Positions 9,394 through 20,000 of a stretch of 64,000 nt of DNA are shown one piece after another. The stretch lies in the NCBI GenBank assembly GCA_022539475.1, contig VCMS01000045.1:186001-250000 (forward strand), given 5' to 3'. Position 1 is the stretch's first letter. Every line of letters starts with the position of its first letter. The position numbers were made by a program, and so were the translations under genes. The DNA comes from Gracilaria domingensis (Eukaryota; Rhodophyta; Florideophyceae; Gracilariales; Gracilariaceae). The notes beneath the pieces were generated by a model, which worked only from the letters and a program-made list of their open reading frames with translations, made no database searches and was not told the DNA's origin.

Positions 9394-11115
9394 TCACCAT
9401 CCATCATCATCCCATTCTTCGATAGGATCTGTGAGGTCTTCTTCACCTTCGCCATCATCGCGAATAGTTTTGTTTCCAGTGCTCTCCAAGTTGGAGTTTC
9501 TACCATGGGTGTTTTCTCTTCTAGCTTCATTGCAAACAATTTCTTGAGATGTAGCTGCATTCGAGGCAAAAGGGAAGCATTTCGGTGCCGATAGCGCCAT
9601 GATTTTGTTGGCATAAGGTAGAGTTTCGCACAGTTCTGATCTGGTGGATAGATGTGGTTGCCTGCGGCTCGTGAACAGCTTGTTTGAATATTGTACATGA
9701 TTACGGCTCGCCTTCCATATCTTGTGAGATTCTGGCCCGTGTATAGGGCGCCAACCATATCTGTTAGGTTGTGTATTAAAGTATAGAAACCCTCTAGTGA
9801 CAATAGACGCAGCGCATTCTCGCAGGTCTAATCGAAAATCATCTTCTTGACGCCACGGCAGCAGTGTATCTGCTTCTGATAAACACGTAAGAGTGGGGAC
9901 GACGTCGTCCGAGTTGCCAAAAAAGTCAGGGTAGTTGTGGTGGAGAAACGCAATGAAAACCGAGGGGTCAATTCGCGCTTCGTCAAGGATTTGCTCTGCA
10001 ACATAACGCGATGCCCCGCTTTCACCCCTCTTGTTATTCAGTATCTTCGACACCGCATGATACGTGCTCAGCGTTGTGTCTCTGTCAAGTTCCATGCATA
10101 ATGACCCATTCTTCTCCTTTGTTGCTCTCGGCCGTTTTCTCCGTCGACGTGAGAGCTCCGCCTGCTTGCTACGCTCGGTCCGTTCTGCCGAGATGACGGA
10201 CAGCTGTAAACTGTTAAGGGCGGATCGAATGTCTCCATTGCTTGAGGAAACGATGATGTCAAGCAGATCTCGAGAAACCGACACGCACTCTGAAGCCAGG
10301 ACCTGTTGCAAGCGCTTTCGCATCATTGCTGCTGTGACAGGGGGGATGGATATGGATGCAACCCATTCTGAGCTGAGCAGAGAGGAGCCCAAGATCATGT
10401 GGGACAAACGATGAACACCTTTATCGTTGTCAGAAAGCAGAAGGACTGCTGGGTATGGTGCAAATCTGGCAATATTCCAGAACAGTCGCTGAACTGATTC
10501 CCTATGGTCTCTAAGATCTGCAATATGTAGAGGAAGGTCGTCAATGACAAGCACAGAGTTCTGTTTTGCGCTCCCAGATTGCGTGGACGGGGATTGGCTT
10601 CCACCGTTGCGCTGCTCATGGACGGAGGTGGATACAAGACTGCCATAGCGGGTTCCCACTACAAAAGAATGAAAGTCTTCAACCAGCGTAGCCGAAATGC
10701 CAGTTGAACCTGTCAAGGGAGCGTCCCAGCTGACCACGCTGCATCGCAGTTTCTCACATGCCGCGTTCAGTGCCGAAGCCTTCCCGCAGCCAGGGGGTCC
10801 GCTTAGAACCAGGAATCTCGGCGCCAGGTGCTCCAGCGCAAGTCGCAGCCACTCGACGATCTCGTTGAATTTCTTGGTTGACACAGCAAGCCCTGGTTGG
10901 CAATGTACATCTGCATATCGGTGAGTCCAGCACGATTGGGTTGAAGAAGCGGGGTTTGTTGCACCGCGTTGCAGATCGTCGTCCGGTTGAGACGAATCGG
11001 TTGTGTGGCCGTTTTCTGTCAAGTCAAAGTCTTCAACTGTTTCAATAGGGTCCGGTCTTGAGTTGTTTGCTCGAGATTGACGCTGCCGCTTTCTACTCGG
11101 CGTAGTCAGCACCAT
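9394..11115 (-). CDS. RAD17: RAD17 checkpoint clamp loader
   Basis: 573 residues from the ATG at 11115 (MVLTTPSRKRQRQ); upstream in-frame sequence has no ATG. RAD17 with RFC2-5 loads the 9-1-1 clamp on damaged DNA. Seen: a basic N terminus, then the RAD17 entry motif WTHRYADVHCQPGLAVSTKK, Walker A GPPGCGKAS (106-114), Walker B VLVIDDLP (188-195; RAD17 proteins have DLP here rather than DEAD), and sensor and lid helices up to about 320. The last eight residues, EEWDDDGW, form an acidic-aromatic tail like those that bind 9-1-1. One oddity is the Ala after the Walker A Lys, where Ser/Thr normally coordinates Mg; a Ser follows. Length is typical of the family. Confidence 0.88.
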   Translation of the reverse strand: MVLTTPSRKRQRQSRANNSRPDPIETVEDFDLTENGHTTDSSQPDDDLQRGATNPASSTQSCWTHRYADVHCQPGLAVSTKKFNEIVEWLRLALEHLAPRFLVLSGPPGCGKASALNAACEKLRCSVVSWDAPLTGSTGISATLVEDFHSFVVGTRYGSLVSTSVHEQRNGGSQSPSTQSGSAKQNSVLVIDDLPLHIADLRDHRESVQRLFWNIARFAPYPAVLLLSDNDKGVHRLSHMILGSSLLSSEWVASISIPPVTAAMMRKRLQQVLASECVSVSRDLLDIIVSSSNGDIRSALNSLQLSVISAERTERSKQAELSRRRRKRPRATKEKNGSLCMELDRDTTLSTYHAVSKILNNKRGESGASRYVAEQILDEARIDPSVFIAFLHHNYPDFFGNSDDVVPTLTCLSEADTLLPWRQEDDFRLDLRECAASIVTRGFLYFNTQPNRYGWRPIHGPESHKIWKASRNHVQYSNKLFTSRRQPHLSTRSELCETLPYANKIMALSAPKCFPFASNAATSQEIVCNEARRENTHGRNSNLESTGNKTIRDDGEGEEDLTDPIEEWDDDGW

Positions 11116-11183
11116 TCCTTTCGAGCTTGTGGCGCGGTTGGCATTCAAGAGTTTTGGCAATGCACGTGCAGGTGCATGACTTG

Positions 11184-11186
<3 letters not shown>

Positions 11187-11221
<35 letters not shown>
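11187..11221. repeat. CT dinucleotide microsatellite
   Basis: About 17 CT units lie just upstream of the RAD17 start and downstream of the NB-ARC/WD40 gene. On the RAD17 strand it is a GA tract roughly 70 bp before the ATG. Confidence 0.9.
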
Positions 11222-11224
<3 letters not shown>

Positions 11225-11473
11225 TCTATCGCAGCGGTTCCATGCTCCGCTTCACCGAGTGTTGGGCTTCTCCATGAAAGTGGCGCATAGGGCGCATACT
11301 AAGGAATGTTGAGCTGAAACAGGAAAAAGTAGCAAGTTGTGCGGGGCGAAGCTCTATATCCAGGCAGACAATTCAAAAATTGCTTTCCGGTTGGCTCTTT
11401 GAATCTTCAAGGGCACGAATCGAAAAATTTGTGTGCTTTTACGAATCTTCTGTTACAAGAGAGAGCAAGACGA

Positions 11474-14400
11474 CTATCGAAGGATTTCACAAAACTCCGC
11501 GAAACCGCTGACTTGCGTGCACCAGCGCGCGCCCAAGCGCTGCACATCGCCATCGCACGTTGCGACAACCACATGTTCGGTGCCGTCGGCGCGTGGCTCA
11601 GCTATTTGCAGAGTGCCATACCGCCCGTGCACTGACCATGTGAGCTGCAGCGCGTCGATCGTCGAGTGCCACGCCGCGTGGCGTGAAGTGAGCACGCACG
11701 CTCCCCGCCCAACATCCCACAACCTCCACACGTCACTGCCATGCTCAAACGATACCACGCGCGAGCACTGCGCATCCACCCCGACTTGCTTCACAGGTTT
11801 GTCGTGTGAAAACGCATCACCAACTGCTCGCAATCTCAGCGCGTCCCACAATCGAACCGTGTTGTCCCGTGACCCCGACACCACTCGACTGCCATCCGCG
11901 TTGCACGCTACACACCAAACATCGTCCGTGTGACCCACCAGAGGCCGCCCCACCGCCTCTCCGCTCACCGCGTCCCACAACCGAACGGTGGTATCGTTTG
12001 ACCCGGACACCACTCGACTGCCATCCGCGCTGAACGCCACACACCAAACCTCGTCCGTGTGACCCACCAGAGGCTGCCCCACCGCTTCTCCGCTCACCAT
12101 GTCCCACAATCGAACCGTGTTGTCTGCTGACGCAGACACCACGCGACTGCCATCCGCGCTGAATGCTACACACCTCACCGAGCTCGTGTGGCCCACCAGA
12201 GACTGCCCCATCGCCTCAGTGCTCAACACGTCCCACAATCGAACGGTGCTGTCACGTGAGCCGGACACCACTCGACTCCCATCCGCGTTAAACGCCACAC
12301 ACCACACCGCGGCCGTGTGACCCACCAGAGGCTGCCCCACCGCCTCTCCGCTCACCGCGTCCCACAATCGAACCGTGTTGTCCCCTGACCCAGAAACCAC
12401 TCGACTTCCATCCGCGCTGAACGACGCACACTGTATCTCGTCCATATAATCCACTAGAGGCTGCTCCACCGATTCTCCACTGAACGCATCCCACAATCGA
12501 GCAGTGTCGTCGTCTGCCCCGGACACAACTCGCCTTCCATTCGCGCTGAACGCCACGCACAACACACATGTTGTGTGACCCATCAGAGGCTGACCCACCG
12601 CCTCTCCGCTCATCGCGTCCCACAATCGAATGCTCTTGTCAAATGAACCCGACACCACTCGACTGCCATCCGCGCTGAATGCTACACACCTCACCGAGCT
12701 CGTGTGACCTACCAGAGACTGCCCCATCGCCTCAGTGCTCAACACGTCCCACAATCGAACGGTGCTGTCACGTGAGCCGGACACCACTCGACCCCCATCC
12801 GCGTTAAACGCCACACACCACACCGCGGCCGTGTGACCCACCAGAGGCTGCCCCACCGCCTCTCCGCTCACCGCATCCCACAATCGAACCGTGTTGTCGT
12901 ACGACCCCGACACCACTCGACTCCCATCCGCGTTGCACGCTACACAGTACACCAAGTCCGTGTGGCCCACCAGAGGCTGCCCCACCGCCTCTCCGCTCAC
13001 CGCGTCCCATAGTCGTACAGTTCGGTCTGGCGACCCGGAAGCTATTCGACTCCCGTCCGCGCTGAAGGCCACACAAGTTACCCTATCCCTGTGTCCTGTC
13101 AAAATTCTCCTCATACTTCCTGTGTGTCTGTCCCAGATCACGATTCTTCCATTTCTTTGACCCGTTGCAATTCGTTTCCTGTCTCCTGAGAACGCAGCCC
13201 ATGTTGTACTAGCAGCGTACATATCGTCTTCGATTCTCAGTTCCTTCCTATTGGTAATGCCAGTTTTCGGGTTGTACTGTGTGATAAAGCCCATAGCGTT
13301 ACCTCCATCCGACACAAAGACCACATATCCATCCTCTTCCGATACACATAAAACCGAGCCAGAAGTGTCGATCACATCTATTCCAGCCCCCGTAACAGGT
13401 TGCAGAAATCCCTCGGACGGTTTTGCCCATGGACGCGGAGCGCATCGCTCTATTTCGTCAATGAGTCTTTGCGTTCTGTGACACTGCTTTGCATACCAAA
13501 CCAAACGTCCGTATAGCTGAAACCACGCTTCATAAGGGTTGTCCTTGACTATTGCGCAACTCATGCGCGCCGCTTTTCCCACCATTTGCAAATGTTTCAA
13601 CGCGTCTGCTTCATTTCTTCCTCGGCCGCGCGCCACTGATATACCATATTCTATGTCTTGCTGAACTCCGTAGATTCCACTAGTCTGCAGCCGTTTCACG
13701 ATCCACTGTGGTTTTGAAAGTAACCAAATCAGTTCGTCAGCGAATCCTGCGAGTGCTAGTACACGGCAAAGATTGTCAGCCAAGTAACCATCATCTTCAA
13801 AATCCCACCACTCTTGAAACAGACTGCAGGGGAGCGTGTTACGTTTTGTGGTCCCAGACTCCACAATGTCCGTGCTGCGATCCGTCATGCAACATAACCT
13901 CTTCAACATTGGTGTGACATGACCTCTTCTACCGATATCCATTCGTGCTGCACTCTCTTCTCCAGACCTCCTTCCTGGTTGTGCACGATTTTCTCTCTTA
14001 TCCTCCGGAACATAGTTTTGCACCAAAGTTCGGAAGAATCGCTGACTCTCATACTTTTCAGACGCCCGGCGATTTGCAATATCCAAGATCAAGTCATGTA
14101 GCTGTATCCAAATGCAACTGCCTTCCCTTCGAGTTTGCACAATCGACACGGTGCTGAAACTGTTCACAACTTGTTCAGCTTCTCTGATGTTATCCACGCC
14201 CCACAATCTCTGCAACATGTGCACAGGCACCGTCTGTTGTTTCTTAACAACGCATAAAGCCCTGAAAAGCTGCTCATAACTTCTGCCGTCCTTGCGATTC
14301 TCCAATACTGTCAGAGATATGTCCACAATCTTGGGCAGTTTGTCCTTTCCACTAGATGCATCAAGTGGATCAAACAAGTCCGTTCGCTTCGACATCAAAT

Positions 14401-15586
14401 CCTCGTAGAAATCAGACCACGCTTTCTGTTTCTCTTCTGCACATCTCATACGCGAGTTGTTCCTCACGGAAGCACCTGCGATTCCCAGTGCAAGGGGAAG
14501 CCCCTGACACATGTCGAGGATGGAATCGAATGCGTTCTTGTTCGCGTCGTCAAGCACATCGTTCTCATCGTACTCAGCGTGTGTCATCAACATGCGCTTG
14601 GCCAGTTCGCTCCGTGCTTCCGCTTCCGAAAATTCTATCTCTGAATCAGTCCCGCTCAGAAAACGTCTATCTCTTGACGTGAACACCAAGCGGCTCTCAT
14701 GGTTCAGCATAGTACAAAGAACGTTGAGCACTTCAATGTCAATCCCGTTTTCCCACCATATGTCATCGATCAACAGCAGACATGTATACGGCCGGAACCA
14801 AACCGATGCTTCGTCGGATGCGTCTTGCAGTTTTCTGACGTTTGCAAACCGTTTCGCCAAACTCGCACCGCCTGTCAGGCGAACGATTCTTGCAATCCCT
14901 TGAATAACGGTTGCTATTGTCGAGTCGTTTCCCAGCTGAATATACAGCATACCGCCAGGAAACCTCTCCACAATATCTGGATCCGTAGCTAGTCCACGCA
15001 ATGCACAAGTCTTTCCAACGCCTCCCTTTCCAGAGGCCACAACAGCTATGACTCCAGACCTGCTTTGGTCCAGAAGGACTGCCTTCAGTTTCCCTTCGCA
15101 AGTATTGAGGTTGAAGTAGTCCTGTGACAGCCGGGGCGGGTTTCGTGGAACACTGACATTCCGTATGAACTTATCAGGTCGCCCATTCTCGTCTTCCTTC
15201 AACGCAGGAGATACACGTTCGATGAGGAACGAAAAGAATTCATTGGCATCCGTTTCGCATTTTGCAAGGACTTGCTTTATCCGCTTAACCCTTACGCTCC
15301 GAACAGATTTCTTTTCTACCGCTGCTCCCCAGGCTTCAAGGTTCTCGACATTCTGTTGCAAAAGTGTCTCGAAATGACCGATTCGTGTGGTAAGTATCGA
15401 ATCTGTGCTTGGAGAAGCTGTATATCGCTGAAGATGATCGTTTGAATCTTGGTACAGCTGTTTGAGACGGTGAAGAGTTTGAACGTTATCCTGCGAGATG
15501 TCTTGATACTCAAAGAATTTGTTAACAATTGATTCGAGCTTCTCAACCAGGCGAATCACGTTGCCTACATATTTTAAAGCTTCCAT
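11474..15586 (-). CDS. NLR-like STAND NTPase: N-terminal helical bundle, NB-ARC, WD40 repeats
   Basis: 1370 residues from the ATG at 15586. Residues 1 to about 150 are helical (MEALKYVGNVIRLVEKLESI onward) and resemble the four-helix signalling bundles of plant and fungal NLRs, a fold guess only. NB-ARC (about 160-480) is intact: P-loop GKGGVGKT (186-193), kinase-2 LLLIDDIW (270-277), SRLVFTSRD, GLPLAL (362-367) and an MHD-like QLHDLILDIA. A helical linker follows, then a first divergent WD unit and ten 43-residue WD40 repeats (GH...RLWD) that are nearly identical to each other, then a decayed last blade. NB-ARC/WD40 proteins act as nucleotide-switched sensors (APAF1, fungal HET-D/E/R). An immune or allorecognition receptor is the likely role (inference). 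All key motifs are intact, so it looks functional. Confidence 0.85.
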   Translation of the reverse strand: MEALKYVGNVIRLVEKLESIVNKFFEYQDISQDNVQTLHRLKQLYQDSNDHLQRYTASPSTDSILTTRIGHFETLLQQNVENLEAWGAAVEKKSVRSVRVKRIKQVLAKCETDANEFFSFLIERVSPALKEDENGRPDKFIRNVSVPRNPPRLSQDYFNLNTCEGKLKAVLLDQSRSGVIAVVASGKGGVGKTCALRGLATDPDIVERFPGGMLYIQLGNDSTIATVIQGIARIVRLTGGASLAKRFANVRKLQDASDEASVWFRPYTCLLLIDDIWWENGIDIEVLNVLCTMLNHESRLVFTSRDRRFLSGTDSEIEFSEAEARSELAKRMLMTHAEYDENDVLDDANKNAFDSILDMCQGLPLALGIAGASVRNNSRMRCAEEKQKAWSDFYEDLMSKRTDLFDPLDASSGKDKLPKIVDISLTVLENRKDGRSYEQLFRALCVVKKQQTVPVHMLQRLWGVDNIREAEQVVNSFSTVSIVQTRREGSCIWIQLHDLILDIANRRASEKYESQRFFRTLVQNYVPEDKRENRAQPGRRSGEESAARMDIGRRGHVTPMLKRLCCMTDRSTDIVESGTTKRNTLPCSLFQEWWDFEDDGYLADNLCRVLALAGFADELIWLLSKPQWIVKRLQTSGIYGVQQDIEYGISVARGRGRNEADALKHLQMVGKAARMSCAIVKDNPYEAWFQLYGRLVWYAKQCHRTQRLIDEIERCAPRPWAKPSEGFLQPVTGAGIDVIDTSGSVLCVSEEDGYVVFVSDGGNAMGFITQYNPKTGITNRKELRIEDDMYAASTTWAAFSGDRKRIATGQRNGRIVIWDRHTGSMRRILTGHRDRVTCVAFSADGSRIASGSPDRTVRLWDAVSGEAVGQPLVGHTDLVYCVACNADGSRVVSGSYDNTVRLWDAVSGEAVGQPLVGHTAAVWCVAFNADGGRVVSGSRDSTVRLWDVLSTEAMGQSLVGHTSSVRCVAFSADGSRVVSGSFDKSIRLWDAMSGEAVGQPLMGHTTCVLCVAFSANGRRVVSGADDDTARLWDAFSGESVEQPLVDYMDEIQCASFSADGSRVVSGSGDNTVRLWDAVSGEAVGQPLVGHTAAVWCVAFNADGSRVVSGSRDSTVRLWDVLSTEAMGQSLVGHTSSVRCVAFSADGSRVVSASADNTVRLWDMVSGEAVGQPLVGHTDEVWCVAFSADGSRVVSGSNDTTVRLWDAVSGEAVGRPLVGHTDDVWCVACNADGSRVVSGSRDNTVRLWDALRLRAVGDAFSHDKPVKQVGVDAQCSRVVSFEHGSDVWRLWDVGRGACVLTSRHAAWHSTIDALQLTWSVHGRYGTLQIAEPRADGTEHVVVATCDGDVQRLGARWCTQVSGFAEFCEILR
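11807..13096 (-). repeat. 129-bp tandem array encoding ten near-identical WD40 repeats
   Basis: Ten units of exactly 129 bp (43 codons), most differing at few positions. Units 3-4 recur as units 7-8 at a distance of 516 bp (4 x 129), so a multi-unit block was duplicated. Variation concentrates at the residues after GHT and before the first Cys, and around SGS-x-D. Confidence 0.9.
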
Positions 15587-17222
15587 GATAGAGTGCTCAG
15601 GATACACGGCGAATGGGTTGGTGACAACGGGAACGACGTCGGAAGGTTGCTGGTTGAGCAATATGTTCGCTTGGCTTCATGAGATGCGAGAGATGTTCGC
15701 GTCTCCCGACAGGGATTAAATGTAGGATCTGGTTGCGATGGCTGAGAGTCCTTCGACTACAACATACGGAGCGACCCTGCGCGGATAGTCGCGAGACAGA
15801 CCGAATTATGATAAGGGAGGGTTGGCCATCACGCATGGAGTAAGGAGCCAACTGTGCATGAATCTGCCGCTGAGAACGAATCTCAACGAAGGCGGTTTAT
15901 CCTTATTGTCTCTGTCAACAAAGACCATAAGTTTGGTCTAAATCGTCACGTATCACTTCTCAGGTGCTATCCAAATTGGTTGAAATGTCGGGGACTGCCA
16001 CGCTTCCGCAATTTGTACAGCTGCAACACTTACTCCCAGATGCCAACTGTAACAAAGTTACCTTCCTCTCACAGCGCGATGCAAGCAGATGCAGCTGTAC
16101 CCAGCGAGTAGTGAAAGCTTCATCACAAGATCTCTCACAAGAGCAAGACGTGCGGTGCGCTGGCACCGCACCAAGTGGCCTGCACGCACGGTGTGTCGCT
16201 CCCGCTTGTTTGTACATTCTCCATCGAAGCGAGTGCGCGGCGAGTGCCGCACAAATCGCAATGCCTGAGCCGTCTCGCGGAGCGAGCGACTAGTGTCACA
16301 TGTCCGCGACCATCGCGTGCGCTTTTCTCTGCGCCTTGTCGCGCCCCACCACGGCGGTCTCTCGCGATGGTCCGAGGACATGGCGGCCGATTCCAACATC
16401 GACAACAGGCAGGAAGTGCCCACTATGCCGCTGGCGGAGCAGCACGTGCTGGGTGAGGGTATGCAAGACTACTCGGACTGCGTAGAAATGCACGAGGGAC
16501 ATGTCCATGGCAAAAGGCGTTGTCGGCTTCTTCATTATCGTGCAGCGATCTTGGCCAACGCTTCACACAAGACCGGCTCCACCAGTCCGCTCGTCGCCGC
16601 GTGCAGCACGCGGTTGTACGTACTGCGGCTTGGGGCTGTTGATGAAGTTGATGGTCTGCTAGTCCCTCACCAAGGGGGCTCTGATTCGTAGTTTGTCAAC
16701 ACAACGTCACCCTTTTGGGTTCACGGAGCACACGAACTGCTTGCCTTGCGCATCGCTGGCGATGGCTGGGCGCTTTGCGGCTGCAAATGGACCAACATTG
16801 CTTGATCATCATGACGGTCTTGTGAACAAAAGTAAGTAGTGAAAGAGAGTGATAAGGGTAGGATACGAGACGACACGACGAATGAAAACGAGCATCGAGG
16901 GACGAGACGCGTTCCCGTTCCCAAATGTAGCAAACAGAGAGGGGGAGCGATTGGACGGAATCCATTATCTGGACACGTGGCCATGCAGCTTTGGTGATGA
17001 AGCGCTCCAGAGACATCCAGAGACATTGGTCTTCTTGTTCCAGCTGCTCAACCTTGAACGAGTTGACAGTCGTATAGAGGTATACGTACTCTTGTGTTTT
17101 CTTTTTTTTCCTTCCAACGTAAGTGCAAGAGCTTGAACTGCGGAGCAGCATCGCGGCGCTTTATCCGTCTTTGACTAACAGAAAAAGAGGCTTTGTAACC
17201 GCCGCATCGTTCTTTTCATTCC
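15587..17222. other. 1.6-kb divergent intergenic region
   Basis: This lies between the NLR-like gene (minus) and PRP6 (plus) and should contain both promoters. No TATA box is convincing. A pyrimidine tract (17098-17112) lies about 110 bp before the PRP6 ATG. The only candidate gene is the weak frame at 16380-16691. Confidence 0.5.
16380..16691 (+). CDS. Possible small protein, unrecognised
   Basis: A 103-residue frame from ATG (MAADSNIDNRQEVPTMPLAE). The first 50 residues have a balanced composition and the second half is hydrophobic and Arg-containing without motifs. No family is recognised. It sits alone in the promoter region between two large genes and could be a chance frame or the remnant of an older gene. 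Confidence 0.22.
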   Translation: MAADSNIDNRQEVPTMPLAEQHVLGEGMQDYSDCVEMHEGHVHGKRRCRLLHYRAAILANASHKTGSTSPLVAACSTRLYVLRLGAVDEVDGLLVPHQGGSDS

Positions 17223-18978
17223 ATGAAGCCCGTCGTGCCAGCAGTTTCGAACAAGCGACCCCCCGTGCCGAAGCGCTTGCTCGGCGATGCTCGCCGCGAA
17301 GCATCGGCCGCCGTATTCGTCGCCGCCTCGAAGCGTCGCCGTCTTGAGCGGTCGCAGGACGACGTGTCATTCGATGACGAAGACGACGACAACAACCCGA
17401 CAGACACGCGCGCGCTCGATGACAATGACGTGGCCGTGTTTGCAGACGCCGTGTACGAAGACGATGACGCGGAGGCCGATGAAATTTACGCGCAGGTGGA
17501 GCAGAGAATGCAGTCACGGCGTCAGAAGCAACGCGAGGAAAAGCTGCAGCACGAGCTGAAAAAGTACCGCGACGCCAATCCAACCGTCAAGCAGCAGTTT
17601 GTGGACCTGAAGGCCGACCTCAACAGCGTCTCCAACGACGAATGGGCTTCCATCCCCGACATTGGCGACAGGTCCATCCGGAAGCGCACGTTTGAGACGT
17701 TCACGCCAGTTCCCGACTCGGTGCTGGCGGGCGCCAAGCAGAGCGTCGGCTACGTTGCGACCGATTCGGACGGCGAGGAAGATGCAACCGATCTGGCAGC
17801 CATTGGGCAGGGGCGCACGTCTGTACTCGGGCAGAATCTGGACCGCGCGGGCAGCGGCGTCAGCGAAAACGCCACCGTCGATGCCGACAACTACCTGTCG
17901 CAAATGTCAGGCATGAAGCTGTCCGCCAATTCCGAACTGGGCGACGTGAAGCGGGCGAGGCGTCTGCTCGAAAGCATCACGGACACGAATGGCTCACACG
18001 CGCCGGGATGGATTGCGTCGGCGCGTCTGGAGGAGACTCTGGGTGAAATGTCCGTGGCGCGGCAGAAGATCTTGGAGGGATGCCGACGGTGTCCAAAGGA
18101 CGAGGACGTGTGGGTGGAGGCGGCGCGCATGCACCAAGACGGCAAGATTGCAAAGCGCATCCTGGCGATGGCGGTGAAGAACGTGCCCAGGTCGAGCAAG
18201 ATCTGGCTGCAGGCGGCGGCGTTGGAGTCGGACACGTCGGCGAAGAGGCGGGTGCTGCGAAAGGCGTTGGAGGTGATGCCAAACGGCGTGGAGGTGTGGA
18301 AGGCGGCGGTCGAACTGGAGGACGCGGTTGGGGCGCGGCTGCTGCTGCGGCAAGCGGTGGAAAGCGTGCCGCAGGAGGCGGACATGTGGATTGCGCTGGC
18401 GCGGCTGGAGACGTATGAGAAGGCCAAGCAGGTTCTCAAGAGAGCGCAGGGCAAGGTGGGCGGGCAGGCGCGTGTGTGGGTGACGGCTGCGCAGCTGGAG
18501 GAGGCGGAGCATGGGTGCGAAAGCGAGGAAATGGGGCGCATCATGCGGCTCGCTGTGGAGCGCGTGCAGATTTCGCGGCAGGAGTGGAAGAAGGAGGCGA
18601 TGCGCATGGAGAAGAGCGGGTACGCGGGCACGGTGCAGGCGATCATCCGGAGCACGATCGGGCTGGGGGTGAACGCGGAGGAGCGCGAGGAGCGGTGGGT
18701 GGAGGACGCGAACGAGATGGAGGCGCAGGGGCAGCGCGAGGTGGCGCGCGCTATCTACGCGCATGTGGCGCACGTGTTTGGGCACAAGGAGGAGGTGTGG
18801 GCGATGGTGGCGGAGTTTGAGCGCCGGGGCGGCGAACTGCAGCGGGTGGAGCAGGTTCTGCAGCGCGGGATCGCGCAGTGCGCGCAGACGGTGGTGCTGT
18901 GGCTGATGCTGGCCAAGCACAAGTGGAAGGCGGAGGGCGCGGACAGCGGGCGGCAGGTGCTCCGGCAGGCGCTGGAGC

Positions 18979-19024
<46 letters not shown>

Positions 19025-20000
19025 GGAGCAGGAGGAGCTGTGGCTGGCGGCGGCGAAGATCGAGACGGAGAGCGGCGAGCTGGAGAAGGCGCGCGGCATG
19101 CTGCGGGAGGTGCGGCGGCGCGCGGGCGCGCGCGCGTCGGCGCGCGTGCTGATGAAGAGCGCGCTGGTGGAGCGGCAGCTCGGGAGCGGCGACGAGGAGC
19201 GGCGGCTGCTGGAGGAGGGCGTGGCGGCGCACGCGCACGCGGTGAAGCTGTGGCTGATGCTGGCGCAGTGGCACGAGCGGCGCGAGGGCGGCGGCGGGCA
19301 CGGCGGGCGCTTCAGCAGCGGCGGCGCGGTGTACGCGGAGGCGGCGCGGCACTGCGCGCAGCACGCGGCGGTGTGGATCGGGCACGCGCGCTGGCACGAG
19401 CGGCACGGGCGCGCGGCGGCGGCGCGCGCGCTGCTGGAGCGCGCGCGCGCGGCGCTGCGCGGCGACGCGCGCGGCGGCGCGCAGGCGTGGCGCGAGAGCG
19501 TGCTGCTGGAGCAGCGGCTGCGCAGCGGCGCGGCGGCGCGGCTGCTGGCGCGCGCGCTGCAGGCGCGGCCGCGCAGCGGCGAGCTGTGGGCGCTGGCGCT
19601 GGCGCTGGCGCCGGGCGCGCACGCGGCGGCGCGCGGCGCGGACGCGCTGCGCGCGTGCGGCGAGCACGCGGCCGTGCTGCTGGCGCTGGCGCGCGCGGCG
19701 TGGCGCGGCGGGCGCGCGCGCCGCGCCGCCGCGTGGGCGCGGCGCGCCGCGGCGGCCGAGCCGCGGCTGGGCGACGCGTGGGGCGCGCTGGTGGCGCTGC
19801 TGCGCGCGCGCGGCGGCGCCGCGGCGGCCGAGCTGCGCGCGGCCGAGCGCGCCGCCGTGCGCGCGCAGCCGCGCTACGGCGAGCGCTGGGTGGCCGTGTC
19901 CAAGGCGCCCGGCAACGAGCGGCTGTCGGCGCTGCAGGTGCTGCGCGCCGTGGCCGACGGCGAGCAGCGCCGCCGCGAGCGCGAGCAGCGGCGCGCGTGA
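17223..20000 (+). CDS. PRP6: PRP6/PRPF6 pre-mRNA splicing factor (U5 / tri-snRNP)
   Basis: 925 residues, close to the human length of about 940. PRP6 bridges U5 and U4/U6 in the tri-snRNP. The N-terminal PRP1 domain is clear: RLLGDARRE, an acidic stretch (DEDDDNNPTD), then DDAEADEIYAQVEQRMQSRR and SIPDIGDRSIRKRTFETFTP with DSVL. From about residue 240 come HAT helical repeats (GWIASARLEE, CPKDEDVWVEAARM, PRSSKIWLQAAALE, EDMWIALARLE-type units) to the C terminus, interrupted by a run of about 16 Gly (18979-19024). Base composition changes along the gene: moderate GC in the first half, extreme GC with almost only G/C third positions in the second half. The ATG at 17223 is the first after the 5' pyrimidine tract. 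Confidence 0.93.

Noticed and set aside
11187-11221. CRISPR or other programmed array
   Set aside because: It is a plain CT microsatellite. No spaced direct repeats of CRISPR type exist in the window, which is eukaryotic.
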